Shown: one piece after another, positions 24,223-32,528 of the stretch | Layout: each line of letters begins with the position of its first letter | Numbering within the stretch: the first letter of the stretch is position 1 | NCBI GenBank assembly: GCA_910587085.1 | Contig: CAJUMC010000031.1 | Coordinates: 1-33,371 of the forward strand | Length of the DNA stretch: 33,371 bases | Direction: 5' to 3' | Source of the DNA: an uncultured Lachnospiraceae bacterium | GTDB taxonomy: Bacteria > Bacillota > Clostridia > Lachnospirales > Lachnospiraceae | Notes under the pieces: generated by a model | Database searches by the model: none | Told to the model about the DNA's origin: nothing | The model's input: only the letters and a program-made list of their open reading frames with translations | Translations under genes and position numbers: made by a program

Positions 24223-26322
24223 TCAATGCAGGTGCTCCGGGAAATTTTTCAGCACAATGCTGGAATACGGCCAGAGACGCATGGATAAAATGCCGTCCTC
24301 CGGGTAGTATGCCGCCATATCCACGCCGAACCCCTCCGTATTGGTGTAAATCATCCTTACAAGAGCCCTTCCCGGCTCCACGCCAAGCTCCCAGACCGGC
24401 ACTGATACATTGACCTCGTGATCGTTGTTGTTGATAAGGATTACAAACTGCTCCTCCTCGTTGAACCGGCCGTAGCCGATCACGCCGTACGCGCCGTACA
24501 CAAATTTCAGCGAGCCTGTCTTCAGGGCCCCGTATGCTTTATGGATCGCAATCATCTCCCGGTGGAGCCGGATCAGTTCCTTATCCTCGCGCCCCCACGG
24601 GTAAGTACGCCGGTTGTCCGGATCGGTCCAGCCGCAGACGCCGGCCTCATCGCCGTAATATATGGTCGGTGCGCCGATCCAGGTCATCTGCATCACTACA
24701 GCCTCCCGCATAATTGCAGAATTCAGATCGCGGTTTGCCGCCTCAGGCCCGTTCGGCCCGATCCGTCCGACATGGTGATTGGTGCGTGTCAGAAACCGGG
24801 AATGATCATGGTTTGACAGCTCGTTCATCGCCACCATAAGCGATTGTGTATGGAAGCGGGTCATATAATGGCGCATGGCGCCGAAAAAAGCGTCCGAGTT
24901 GCAGTACATATCATGCCGGTATTCATCGCTGTGTTTTTCCAGTCCGGTCAAAAACCAGGTGATCGGCTCCATAAATGCGTCGTAATTCATGACAGAATCC
25001 CACTGATCCCCCTGCAGCCAGGACTGCGGATCTCCGTAATGCTCGGCCAGAATCAGGGCATTCGGATTCGCACTGCGCACATTCCTTCGGAACTCGCGCC
25101 AGAATTTATGATTGTACTCCGAAGAATGGCCCAGGTCGGCCGCCACATCCAGCCGCCAGCCGTCCACATTGTAAGGCGGCGACACCCATTTTCTCGCAAT
25201 CCTCATAATGTAATCGTACAGCTTCGGAGACTCCTCATAATTCAGCTTCGGCAGCGTATCATGCCCCCACCAGCCGTCGTACGAGCCGTTGTAGGGCCAT
25301 TTTTCCTCTTCCTGCTCATAGAACTTGAAAAAGGAGTGGTAAGGGCTGTCCTGCGAGACATAAGCCCCCTTCTCATAGCCCTCCGCATCCTCATAAATCT
25401 TTTCGCGATCCAGCCATTTATTGAACGAGCCGCAGTGGTTGAACACGCCGTCCAGGATAATCTTCATGCCGCGGCGGTGGATCTCCTCCACCAGCGAGGC
25501 AAAATACTGGTTGCTTGCCTCCAGATTTTCCTTCTGCGTGACGCGGCAGATATACCTCGCCGCCTTTTTATTGTCCTTCTCGCCCTCCGGCAGACATTCC
25601 CCCTCGTCCCTGCGGATCACGCCGAAATGAGGATCGATATAGTCATAGTCCTGGATATCGTATTTATGATTGGAAGGCGATACAAAAATCGGGTTCAGAT
25701 AGATAACCTCTACACCCAGATCCTGCAGGTAGTCCAGCTTTTTCCGGACACCCGCCAGATCTCCGCCGTAGAATTCCCGGACTCCCATCGAGGCCGGATA
25801 TTTGTTCCAGTCCACAACACGCTTTGTCCCCTCGCCGATATAGCAGTATTCCTGATCAAGAACGTCGTTTGATGAATCGCCGTTGCAGAACCGGTCTACG
25901 AAAATCTGATAAAAAACCGCACCCTTTGCCCAGTCCGGCGTGGTATAGCCCGGCACAATCGAAAAATCGTATTCCGGGCGGTGCACCGTATCAACTCCCG
26001 CCCGCGTATAGTAATAGAGCTCCTCCCCAAAAAACAGCTTAAAATGATATTGAACCGTAGTGTCTGCCAGATCAAGCGCCGACCCGTAATAATCAAAGCG
26101 GCGATCCGACTTTTCCAGCTCCATGCTGTATTCCCTGTCCCCGGCGCAGAGCATCACACATTTCAGCCTCTGATGTGCCGTCCTTATTCTCAGCCTTACC
26201 GTCTCATACGGCATCGGCTCCGGCGGAATCCGAAAGGAGCCCGTGCCGTCGCTGAATACGGCAGCCCGGTCAAAGGGCCTGTTTTCCATAAACGATTCAT
26301 ATATTTTACTCGTACTATCCAT
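24223..26322 (-). CDS. GH13 alpha-glucan hydrolase (neopullulanase/cyclomaltodextrinase type)
   Basis: The product has 699 residues and no signal peptide, so it is cytoplasmic. An N-terminal beta-sandwich (about 1-125) precedes the GH13 barrel, which starts at GAVFYQIFVDRF. Region I is DGVFNHCG. The nucleophile is Asp392 in DGWRLDVA, the acid/base is Glu427 in LILAEHYGD, and the transition-state Asp506 is in LSNHDHSR. The N-terminal domain plus the FYGGDLAGVRKKLDYLQDLG segment fit the neopullulanase/maltogenic-amylase subfamily, which cleaves maltodextrins or cyclodextrins. The C-terminal beta domain is present. GGAG lies 7 nt before the ATG. It has a long upstream region with hairpins and a candidate promoter. 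Confidence 0.9.
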   Translation of the reverse strand: MDSTSKIYESFMENRPFDRAAVFSDGTGSFRIPPEPMPYETVRLRIRTAHQRLKCVMLCAGDREYSMELEKSDRRFDYYGSALDLADTTVQYHFKLFFGEELYYYTRAGVDTVHRPEYDFSIVPGYTTPDWAKGAVFYQIFVDRFCNGDSSNDVLDQEYCYIGEGTKRVVDWNKYPASMGVREFYGGDLAGVRKKLDYLQDLGVEVIYLNPIFVSPSNHKYDIQDYDYIDPHFGVIRRDEGECLPEGEKDNKKAARYICRVTQKENLEASNQYFASLVEEIHRRGMKIILDGVFNHCGSFNKWLDREKIYEDAEGYEKGAYVSQDSPYHSFFKFYEQEEEKWPYNGSYDGWWGHDTLPKLNYEESPKLYDYIMRIARKWVSPPYNVDGWRLDVAADLGHSSEYNHKFWREFRRNVRSANPNALILAEHYGDPQSWLQGDQWDSVMNYDAFMEPITWFLTGLEKHSDEYRHDMYCNSDAFFGAMRHYMTRFHTQSLMVAMNELSNHDHSRFLTRTNHHVGRIGPNGPEAANRDLNSAIMREAVVMQMTWIGAPTIYYGDEAGVCGWTDPDNRRTYPWGREDKELIRLHREMIAIHKAYGALKTGSLKFVYGAYGVIGYGRFNEEEQFVILINNNDHEVNVSVPVWELGVEPGRALVRMIYTNTEGFGVDMAAYYPEDGILSMRLWPYSSIVLKNFPEHLH

Positions 26323-26534
26323 CCTGTTACTCCTGCCGCAAAGCTTTTATCCTCCGCAGGCCTCTCCCTACAAATGCGGAGGTGTCCGAAAAGGCACTTA
26401 TTCATTGTTATTTTATAATATTGTTCCCGGAAATACAATATCTAAAATTCCCGAGTTTCCGCAATATCCGTTTTTTTTTCGCATCGGGCAGCTCTGCCGG
26501 CCGTTTCCCGGGAAAGTGCGGAAATCCGGACAGT

Positions 26535-26568
26535 AAAACAGGACAGTTTACGGTAACTGTCCTGTTTT
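26535..26568. terminator. Perfect 14-bp hairpin, terminator or attenuator
   Basis: AAAACAGGACAGTT (26535-26548) and AACTGTCCTGTTTT (26555-26568) are perfectly complementary around TACGGT. Four T residues follow the stem on each strand. It may end the ftsH transcript, whose stop is about 200 nt upstream. It also lies downstream of a - strand promoter candidate, where it would act as a leader attenuator for the GH13 gene. Confidence 0.7.
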
Positions 26569-26637
26569 GGAGAAGGTATTTTTGTTACTTATGGGGTGTA
26601 GCAAAAACTATATAATGTATTGGGGTTTACGAGTGTT

Positions 26638-26646
26638 ATTATAGCA
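26638..26646 (-). promoter_or_regulatory. Candidate extended -10 promoter upstream of the GH13 gene
   Basis: On the - strand the sequence reads TGCTATAAT, a perfect -10 with the TGn extension. No good -35 is seen; TGAACA lies 19 bp upstream. A transcript from here would reach the 14-bp hairpin after about 60-100 nt and the GH13 start after about 310 nt. Confidence 0.4.
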
Positions 26647-26764
26647 TGCTGCGCAGGAAAAGTGTTCACAAACATGGTATTTTATTTTCGAATTTTTTCG
26701 TCGTTTTGCCGGCATCGGTCTAAATAACGCAGTCCGGCGGCTGTTATTGTGCACAAAAATGATT

Positions 26765-28591
26765 TCATACCTCTGCTTCCTCTGCAAACAGGCCTTCAAA
26801 CTCGGCGCGCCCGATGCGTTCCTTTTCGATCAGCAGAGCGGCGCAGCGGTGCAGCACCGCCTCGTTCTCCTGAAGCAGATCGCGCGCCTTTGCGTAGCAC
26901 TCGTCAACAATACGGCGCACCTCCTCATCAATCCGGGATGCGACGGTTTCGCTGTAGCTTCTCGCGTGCGCCAGATCCCGCCCGATAAACACCTCGTCAT
27001 CATTGTTTTCGTAATTCACCATACCGACGCTGTCCGAAAATCCGTAGCGGGTCACCATGCTCCGCGCAGTGTTCGTCGCAGATTTGATATCCTGCGAAGC
27101 GCCCGTCGTGACATCATCAAAAATCAGCTCCTCCGCCACGCGGCCGCCCAGGCTGACAATGATATCCTGCAGCATGCGGCCCTTCGTATTGAACATCTCA
27201 TCGCGCTCCGGCAGCGGCATTGTGTAGCCGGCCGCGCCGCTTCCCGTCGGGATAATGGATACGGTATAGACCGGCCCAACATCCGGGAGGATATGGAACA
27301 GAATTGCATGCCCCGCCTCATGATAAGCGGTAATCTTCTTCTCTTTCTCGGAAATGATGCGGCTTTTCTTTTCCTTACCGATCCCGATTTTAATAAAGGA
27401 ACTCTTCACGTCCTCGTCGCGGATAAAGTCCCGGTTGCCCTTCGCCGCGCTGATCGCCGCCTCGTTCAGCAGATTCTCCAGGTCCGCGCCGGTGAAGCCC
27501 GCCGTCGTCTGCGCAATCTGCTTCAGGTCGATATCGTCTCCGAGCGGCTTGTTTTTCGCATGAACCGACAGAATTTCTTCTCTGCCCTTTACATCCGGCC
27601 TTCCGACCACTACCTTGCGGTCGAAGCGCCCCGGACGCAGGATCGCCGGATCAAGGATATCCACACGGTTGGTTGCCGCCATAACAATAATGCCCTCGTT
27701 GCTGCCGAAGCCGTCCATCTCGACAAGCATCTGATTCAGCGTCTGCTCGCGCTCGTCATGCCCGCCGCCCATGCCGGTTCCGCGCCGCCTTGCAACGGCA
27801 TCAATCTCGTCGATAAACACAATGCACGGCGCATTTTTCTTCGCGTCGGCAAACAGGTCGCGGACGCGGGAAGCACCCACGCCGACGAACATTTCCACGA
27901 AATCCGAGCCTGAGATCGAGAAAAACGGTACGCCCGCCTCTCCGGCTACAGCCTTTGCCAGCAGAGTTTTACCGGTTCCCGGAGGCCCTTCCAGCAGGAT
28001 TCCCTTCGGGATGCGCGCACCCAGCTTCAGATATTTTTTCGGATATTTGAGGAAATCAACAATCTCGCTCAGCTCCTCCTTCTCCTCCTCCAGGCCGGCC
28101 ACATTTTTAAAGGTCGTGTTTTTGTTCTCGTCGGTCGTCATCCGCGCGCGGCTCTTGCCGAAATTCATGACCTTGGAGTTCCCGCCCCCGCCGCCGTTCA
28201 TGGCGTTCATCATCATAGTAAATAAAAAGATAATAAGGATCACGCCGAAAATATAAGGCAGAATCTGCCATATTATGCTCGGTTTGTCAATTTCATGTAC
28301 AACCGTCCCGACACCGGCATCATAGCCTGCCTGCTCTGCTTTCGTCACGTCCGTCGCATCAAAAATTGCTGTCGAGCCGTCGGTCAGCGTCACCCGCACC
28401 CGCCCGGTCGGATATTCTTCGTTCGGATAAATGTCCACCCGCCTGACCTGCCCGCTTTCCAGATCCGCCGTGTATTTCTGATAACCGTAACCGGAGGAAT
28501 TCCCCCGTATCCCGTTTGAAAACAACACTGCGACGAGCAGCAGAGCGAGAAGAAACAGATAAAATCCATAGCCCTTTAAAAACTTGTTCAC
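26765..28591 (-). CDS. ftsH: ATP-dependent zinc metalloprotease FtsH
   Basis: This is a membrane-bound AAA+ protease for quality control of membrane and regulatory proteins, 608 residues. Two membrane helices (about 8-26 and 105-126) flank a small extracytoplasmic domain. Walker A is GPPGTGKT (202-209), Walker B is CIVFIDEID, and the zinc motif is HEAGH (424-428). The second region of homology (TNRVDILDPAILRPGRFDR) is intact. The start is GTG at 28591, with GAGAGGAG 7 nt upstream. It follows hpt after 21 nt, a widely conserved pairing in Firmicutes. Confidence 0.97.
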   Translation of the reverse strand: MNKFLKGYGFYLFLLALLLVAVLFSNGIRGNSSGYGYQKYTADLESGQVRRVDIYPNEEYPTGRVRVTLTDGSTAIFDATDVTKAEQAGYDAGVGTVVHEIDKPSIIWQILPYIFGVILIIFLFTMMMNAMNGGGGGNSKVMNFGKSRARMTTDENKNTTFKNVAGLEEEKEELSEIVDFLKYPKKYLKLGARIPKGILLEGPPGTGKTLLAKAVAGEAGVPFFSISGSDFVEMFVGVGASRVRDLFADAKKNAPCIVFIDEIDAVARRRGTGMGGGHDEREQTLNQMLVEMDGFGSNEGIIVMAATNRVDILDPAILRPGRFDRKVVVGRPDVKGREEILSVHAKNKPLGDDIDLKQIAQTTAGFTGADLENLLNEAAISAAKGNRDFIRDEDVKSSFIKIGIGKEKKSRIISEKEKKITAYHEAGHAILFHILPDVGPVYTVSIIPTGSGAAGYTMPLPERDEMFNTKGRMLQDIIVSLGGRVAEELIFDDVTTGASQDIKSATNTARSMVTRYGFSDSVGMVNYENNDDEVFIGRDLAHARSYSETVASRIDEEVRRIVDECYAKARDLLQENEAVLHRCAALLIEKERIGRAEFEGLFAEEAEV

Positions 28592-28612
28592 GTTTTTTCT
28601 CCTCTCCCAGAT

Positions 28613-29134
28613 CTATATTTCAACCGCTCCGATGTACGGAAGATTGCGGTATCTCTGCTGATAATCCAGCCCGTAGCCCACAACAAAAACATCCGGAACC
28701 TCGAAGCCGGTGTAATCCACCGTAATGTCAAACCTTCTGCGATCCGGCTTGTCGAGCAGAGTACAGAGCTTCAGGCTGTTCGGCTTCCTCTGCTGCAGGG
28801 CCTTCAGCAGCCAGGAAAGCGTGCGGCCCGAGTCCACGATATCCTCTACCACAAGAACATCCTTCCCCTCGATGCTTTCGTCCAGATCCTTCTGAATTTT
28901 TACTATTCCGCTGCTGACCGTGCTGTCGCCGTAGCTGGAAACCGCCATGAAATCCAGCGAGCACGGCACCTCAACATGCTTGGAAAGCTCCGTCATGAAA
29001 AATACTCCGCCCTTGAGCACACAGATCATGTGAATCTGCCGTCCCTCGTAATCTCTGCTGATCTGTACTGCCATCTCGTGAATTCTTTCGGCTACGGCTT
29101 CCTCCGAAATCAATACACTGATTTTCTCCGCCAT
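28613..29134 (-). CDS. hpt: Hypoxanthine phosphoribosyltransferase
   Basis: This enzyme salvages hypoxanthine (and guanine) with PRPP to form IMP and GMP. The product has 173 residues. The PRPP-binding loop VVEDIVDSGRT spans 95-105, the flexible loop begins at MAVSSYGDST (63-72), and the base-stacking region VVGYGLDYQQRYRNLPYIG is present near the end. AGAGAGG lies 9 nt before the ATG at 29134. A longer reading to 29230 would overlap tilS and has no RBS. It starts 5 nt after the tilS stop, so the two are co-transcribed. Confidence 0.96.
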   Translation of the reverse strand: MAEKISVLISEEAVAERIHEMAVQISRDYEGRQIHMICVLKGGVFFMTELSKHVEVPCSLDFMAVSSYGDSTVSSGIVKIQKDLDESIEGKDVLVVEDIVDSGRTLSWLLKALQQRKPNSLKLCTLLDKPDRRRFDITVDYTGFEVPDVFVVGYGLDYQQRYRNLPYIGAVEI

Positions 29135-29139
29135 CGTAA

Positions 29140-30684
29140 TTATCCTCTCTTCCTTAATTCTGCCACAAGAATGTGCTTTGTATTCCCGTCCACATAAAGC
29201 CCTGCTTCCGCTCTTACGCCGACCGCCCATAAAACCCTGCTCCCGGCCGTCAGCAGCAGAATGCCGTCCCGCTCCCGCCGGGGCAGCTTCCGGTCGATAA
29301 AAAGAGACTTCAGCGGCTTTTTCATCCCGTCCTTATGAATAATTATATAGTCTCCCTCCCGCCGCGTCCGCAGGGTAAGCATACTAGTGATTTTATCATA
29401 ATCAAACCATTTCGTATAGCAGTTTTTTGGAATTTCTGCATTTTCTTCATACTCCGCAAGCCGGAGCGTTAAAATCCATTCCCCGAGCTCCGCCTGAAAC
29501 GGAAGCGGCACGGCATCACAGGAAAAGCCGGCGGAAACAAGGGGAAGGCCTGGCGCAGCGCCGCACTCCAGGCTGCCGGCTGTTTTCCGGATGCCGCTCT
29601 CCTTCTGCCCGGACTGCGAGCGGAAAAGCTCCAGAACGCCATAGCTGCGCTGTGCGGTAATCCGGTACGGGAGCGATGCCTGACGTCCGGTCGCTCCCTG
29701 GGCGATATCCCGAAGCTTCTGCACATGGAGCCGGCCGATATCCCGACGGCTCCCTGCAAGCTCCGACAGTGCGCAAAGAAGCACTTCGTCCTTCAGCACC
29801 TCCGGCAGCTTCTCCCATTCCTCAATGGACAGAAACAAGGCACCTGCGCCGTCCGGCTTTTCCCCGTATGCCGCTGCACCATCCAGCCGGCGGCTGCTCT
29901 GTTCCGCTCCGCACTGCTGCTCCGGCCCGATCCGGATTTTCCGGCAGGCCTCCTGCGCCTGCTGCCGGATATATTCCGCCGCCCGCGCAATTTCCTCCGC
30001 TGCCTTGGCCAGATGCTCCGCCGCCCTGCCGTTGACCAGCTCCGCCGCAGGCCGCAGAATGGAATGGCGAATACGGTTTCTCGTGTAGTCCTCCGCAAAA
30101 TTTGTCGAATCGGTGCAGTACTGCAGCCCCTCGTCCGCCAGGTATTTTTCAATCTCCGCCCGGGCCGCGCAGAGCAGCGGCCGGATAATGTTCCCTCTGC
30201 AGGGCACAATTCCTCCCAGTCCCCTGAGCCCGGAGCCCCGGAACGCATGAAACAGAAAGGTTTCTGCACAGTCATTCTGATTGTGCGCAACCGCAATTTT
30301 CGCCCCGCCCATCCTCCGGGCCGCTGAGGCAAGCTCCTGATAACGGGCCTCCCGCCCGGCCTCCTCCTCCGACATGCCCGCTGCTGCTGCCTCTGCCGGG
30401 ATATTCCGCCGCACAATCCGGCAGGGCACGCCGGCCCTCCGGCATTCCTCCTCCACGAACCGCGCATCCCGATCCGCTTCCTCTCCGCGAATGCCGTGAT
30501 GGACATGCACGACGGCCAGCCGGAGGGCATACTTCTCACGCAGTGTGCATAAAATATGCAGCAGACATACGGAATCCGCGCCGCCGGAAACCCCGATCAC
30601 CACCGCATCGCCGGCCGACAGCAGCCCGTAATCTTTGATATGCCGCTCCGTTTTCCCAAGAAGATCAACTGAAGCCAAACCCAT
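29140..30684 (-). CDS. tilS: tRNA(Ile)-lysidine synthase
   Basis: This enzyme converts C34 of the tRNA-Ile CAU anticodon to lysidine using ATP and lysine. The PP-loop SGGADS is at 33-38, followed by VVHVHHGIRGEEADRDA and VAHNQNDCAETFLFH, both typical. The conserved CTDSTN...RNRIRH segment is intact, and the C-terminal domain (LTLRTRREGDYI, then KKPLKSLFIDRKLPR) is present. At 514 residues it is somewhat long: hydrophilic stretches at about 250-285 and 370-390 look like insertions. GAGG precedes the ATG. It has its own promoter candidate and forms a unit with hpt and ftsH. Confidence 0.95.
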   Translation of the reverse strand: MGLASVDLLGKTERHIKDYGLLSAGDAVVIGVSGGADSVCLLHILCTLREKYALRLAVVHVHHGIRGEEADRDARFVEEECRRAGVPCRIVRRNIPAEAAAAGMSEEEAGREARYQELASAARRMGGAKIAVAHNQNDCAETFLFHAFRGSGLRGLGGIVPCRGNIIRPLLCAARAEIEKYLADEGLQYCTDSTNFAEDYTRNRIRHSILRPAAELVNGRAAEHLAKAAEEIARAAEYIRQQAQEACRKIRIGPEQQCGAEQSSRRLDGAAAYGEKPDGAGALFLSIEEWEKLPEVLKDEVLLCALSELAGSRRDIGRLHVQKLRDIAQGATGRQASLPYRITAQRSYGVLELFRSQSGQKESGIRKTAGSLECGAAPGLPLVSAGFSCDAVPLPFQAELGEWILTLRLAEYEENAEIPKNCYTKWFDYDKITSMLTLRTRREGDYIIIHKDGMKKPLKSLFIDRKLPRRERDGILLLTAGSRVLWAVGVRAEAGLYVDGNTKHILVAELRKRG

Positions 30685-30718
30685 GACCGAACCTCGCCGC
30701 TCTCAATAATATTGCCTT

Positions 30719-30747
30719 ATTGTACAACATTACTCCTTTTCCTGCAA
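30719..30747 (-). promoter_or_regulatory. Candidate sigma-A promoter of tilS-hpt-ftsH
   Basis: On the - strand, TTGCAG (30747-30742), a 17-bp spacer and TACAAT (30724-30719). The tilS ATG lies about 35 nt downstream. It allows the housekeeping genes to be expressed independently of spoIIE. Confidence 0.6.
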
Positions 30748-30790
30748 GAAGAGAAAAAACTTTGCCTCAGGGATGAGAAAAAACAGGCTC

Positions 30791-32209
30791 TTACTCCTTC
30801 GCCGGCTGCCCGCTGCGCCGGAACAGACCTGCAATCAGCACGGTCATATCGTCCTTGGGCTGGTACTGCTCCCGCCGCATGGCCGCCTCCAGAATACGGT
30901 TGGCAAGCTCCTGAGGATCGCCGCCCTCCACCTCTGCCAGAGCATTCCGCAAAAATTCCTCCCCGCCGTCCTCTCCTTCCAGAACCCCGTCGGACAGCAT
31001 AATAACATAATCCCCGTCGTACAACTTTTTCTGTTTGACATCGCAGGTCACGCCGGACAACACACCGGCCGGCAGCGTGGTCGAGTGGATGCCCTCCATC
31101 CAGTCGCCGCGCAGAATATAGGTGGCTGCCGCACCCGCCTTCATAAACTCGCAGATCCCCGTTGTGAGGTGCAGCACACAGACATCCATTGTCGTAAACA
31201 TGGTATTGTCCTCCCGCAGAACAAGCATGGAATTGATCAGCCTCATTGCCGCCTCCTCCTTAAAGCCCGCCTCCAGGAACTGCTCCAGCAGCTCAATAAC
31301 GCGCTCGCTCTCACGGCAGGCGGCCTCTCCGCTCCCCATGCCGTCGGACAGCAGCATAATCATCTCGTCGCCCTCCGGGTACAAAAAGGAAAAATTGTCC
31401 CCGGATACCCGGCTGTCCGCACGCGCCGCACGCGCTACACCGGTAACCGCACGGAAATTGGCATCCTCGCGAAACACATAATCCGCGTATTCTCTCCCGA
31501 TCACGTTCCTGGAATCTTCGCAGGGGATCAGCTTCTGCCCGACGAGACAGCTAAGGATCATCGCCGCCTCCTTTGTTGTAGTGCAGCGTCCCCTTCGGCC
31601 GCGGGCCGTCAGATGAAGCTCCAGGCTGCCGTCCCCCCGCTGCAGCATCAACAGCTGCTTGGCGCGGATATTTTTCAGCCACAGCCGCGCCGTAACACTC
31701 CGCGGAAGCGGCCAGACGCGGCTGCCCTCCTGCTCCAGGTTGCCGGCAAATTCCCCGACAATCCGCGCCATTTCCGTCAGCTGATTGGCAACCGCCTCCC
31801 TGCTTTCGTTCAGGCGGTTGCGCCACAGCATACCCTGCTTCAGCCGGAACAGCCCCTGACTGAGCTCGTCGAACATCCGGAATCTGTGCCTGCAGTCCGA
31901 AAAATAGCGGCTCTGCATTTCTTCAGAAATGCCGCCGTCCAGCTGCACGGCATCCAGAAGCTCGGACACCTCCGCACAGCGGGTCAGCTCCTCCTCCACC
32001 CAGCACTTTCTGCAGCTTGCACAGTCCGCGCAGAGCTTCATGGAAACCTCGTCAAACAGACCGTTCAGTGTGTCCCGCTTCAGCTCGGTTCCTATATCCG
32101 CAAAATCGCTGATGCTGCCGGAAAGTCTCTGGAAAGAGCCTGCAATCCCGCTCAGCCGGCGTTTCATATCATTCTGCATTTTCCATTCGATAACATCCTC
32201 TCGTCTCAT
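30791..32209 (-). CDS. spoIIE: SpoIIE-type PP2C phosphatase lacking the N-terminal membrane domain
   Basis: This is a stage II sporulation phosphatase. In Bacillus it dephosphorylates SpoIIAA to switch on sigma-F in the forespore. The C-terminal PP2C domain has MLLSDGMGSGEAA (Asp at about 289), FTTMDVCVLHL, VIMLSDGVLEG and DDMTVLI. Before it lies the regulatory region with the family's Cys cluster (C60, C63, C66, C69, ending CW). The roughly 10 membrane helices of Bacillus SpoIIE are absent: the product is 472 residues against about 827. The ATG at 32209 has GGAGA 8 nt upstream; an ATG at 32239 has no RBS and is almost at the predicted transcription start. The neighbours tilS-hpt-ftsH match the Bacillus order and support the name. 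Confidence 0.85.
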   Translation of the reverse strand: MRREDVIEWKMQNDMKRRLSGIAGSFQRLSGSISDFADIGTELKRDTLNGLFDEVSMKLCADCASCRKCWVEEELTRCAEVSELLDAVQLDGGISEEMQSRYFSDCRHRFRMFDELSQGLFRLKQGMLWRNRLNESREAVANQLTEMARIVGEFAGNLEQEGSRVWPLPRSVTARLWLKNIRAKQLLMLQRGDGSLELHLTARGRRGRCTTTKEAAMILSCLVGQKLIPCEDSRNVIGREYADYVFREDANFRAVTGVARAARADSRVSGDNFSFLYPEGDEMIMLLSDGMGSGEAACRESERVIELLEQFLEAGFKEEAAMRLINSMLVLREDNTMFTTMDVCVLHLTTGICEFMKAGAAATYILRGDWMEGIHSTTLPAGVLSGVTCDVKQKKLYDGDYVIMLSDGVLEGEDGGEEFLRNALAEVEGGDPQELANRILEAAMRREQYQPKDDMTVLIAGLFRRSGQPAKE

Positions 32210-32249
32210 TTTCCCGTCTCCTGTCACCTGAATAATCATTGCAGCATGG

Positions 32250-32282
32250 ATTATAGCAACTGCGGAAACGGTATTTTGTCAA
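32250..32282 (-). promoter_or_regulatory. spoIIE promoter with 21-bp spacing and Spo0A-like boxes
   Basis: On the - strand, TTGACA (32282-32277) and TATAAT (32255-32250) are both perfect but 21 bp apart; TGC precedes the -10. Spo0A-activated sigma-A promoters (spoIIE, spoIIG of Bacillus) show this over-long spacing. TTTTGTCAAAT overlaps the -35 region and differs from a 0A box (TGTCGAA) at one base. TCTCGAA at 32353-32347, upstream on the - strand, is another one-mismatch box. Confidence 0.7.
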
Positions 32283-32358
32283 ATTCGGGAGGCTTATCCG
32301 GAAAACTTATTGACATTATCGGTAAGAAAATCTTATCAAAAATCGATTCGAGAGAGCT

Positions 32359-32383
32359 AAAAACGGGGGCATAAAGCCCCCGT
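32359..32383 (-). terminator. Intrinsic terminator downstream of the small membrane-anchored protein gene
   Basis: On the - strand, ACGGGGGC (32383-32376), loop TTTAT and GCCCCCGT (32370-32363) form an 8-bp GC-rich stem that runs into five T residues. It lies 145 nt past the stop of the gene at 32529, which is a long 3' region. Confidence 0.85.
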
Positions 32384-32528
32384 ATTATATCTTTCCCGGC
32401 TGCTGTCACAGCGCAGAAGCCGGATTCGGCTGTTCAAACAGGTCAATGAAATAACGATCACATATCGGGAATCCTCTGACATCCCGCAGCTTAAGGCCGG
32501 GGATTCGGAAGCAGTTCCACTCCGGGCT

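Larger units (their letters stand above)
26323..26764. other. Long intergenic region between ftsH and the GH13 gene
   Basis: This 442-nt gap has no gene. It contains a 12-bp perfect palindrome TTTCCCGGGAAA (26504-26515), a shorter TTCCCGGAA at about 26424, a T-run of nine on the + strand (26471-26479), a perfect 14-bp hairpin (26535-26568) and a - strand extended -10 promoter candidate (26638-26646). These fit a regulated leader for the GH13 gene and/or the 3' end of the ftsH transcript. Confidence 0.5.

Noticed and set aside
26690..26740. Terminator directly after ftsH
   Set aside because: Only a 5-bp CCGGC/GCCGG pairing with a long loop is present, followed by A-rich rather than T-rich sequence on the - strand.
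30773..32374. A 533-codon open frame on the + strand
   Set aside because: It is antisense to spoIIE, which has all PP2C motifs, and shows no family resemblance or RBS.
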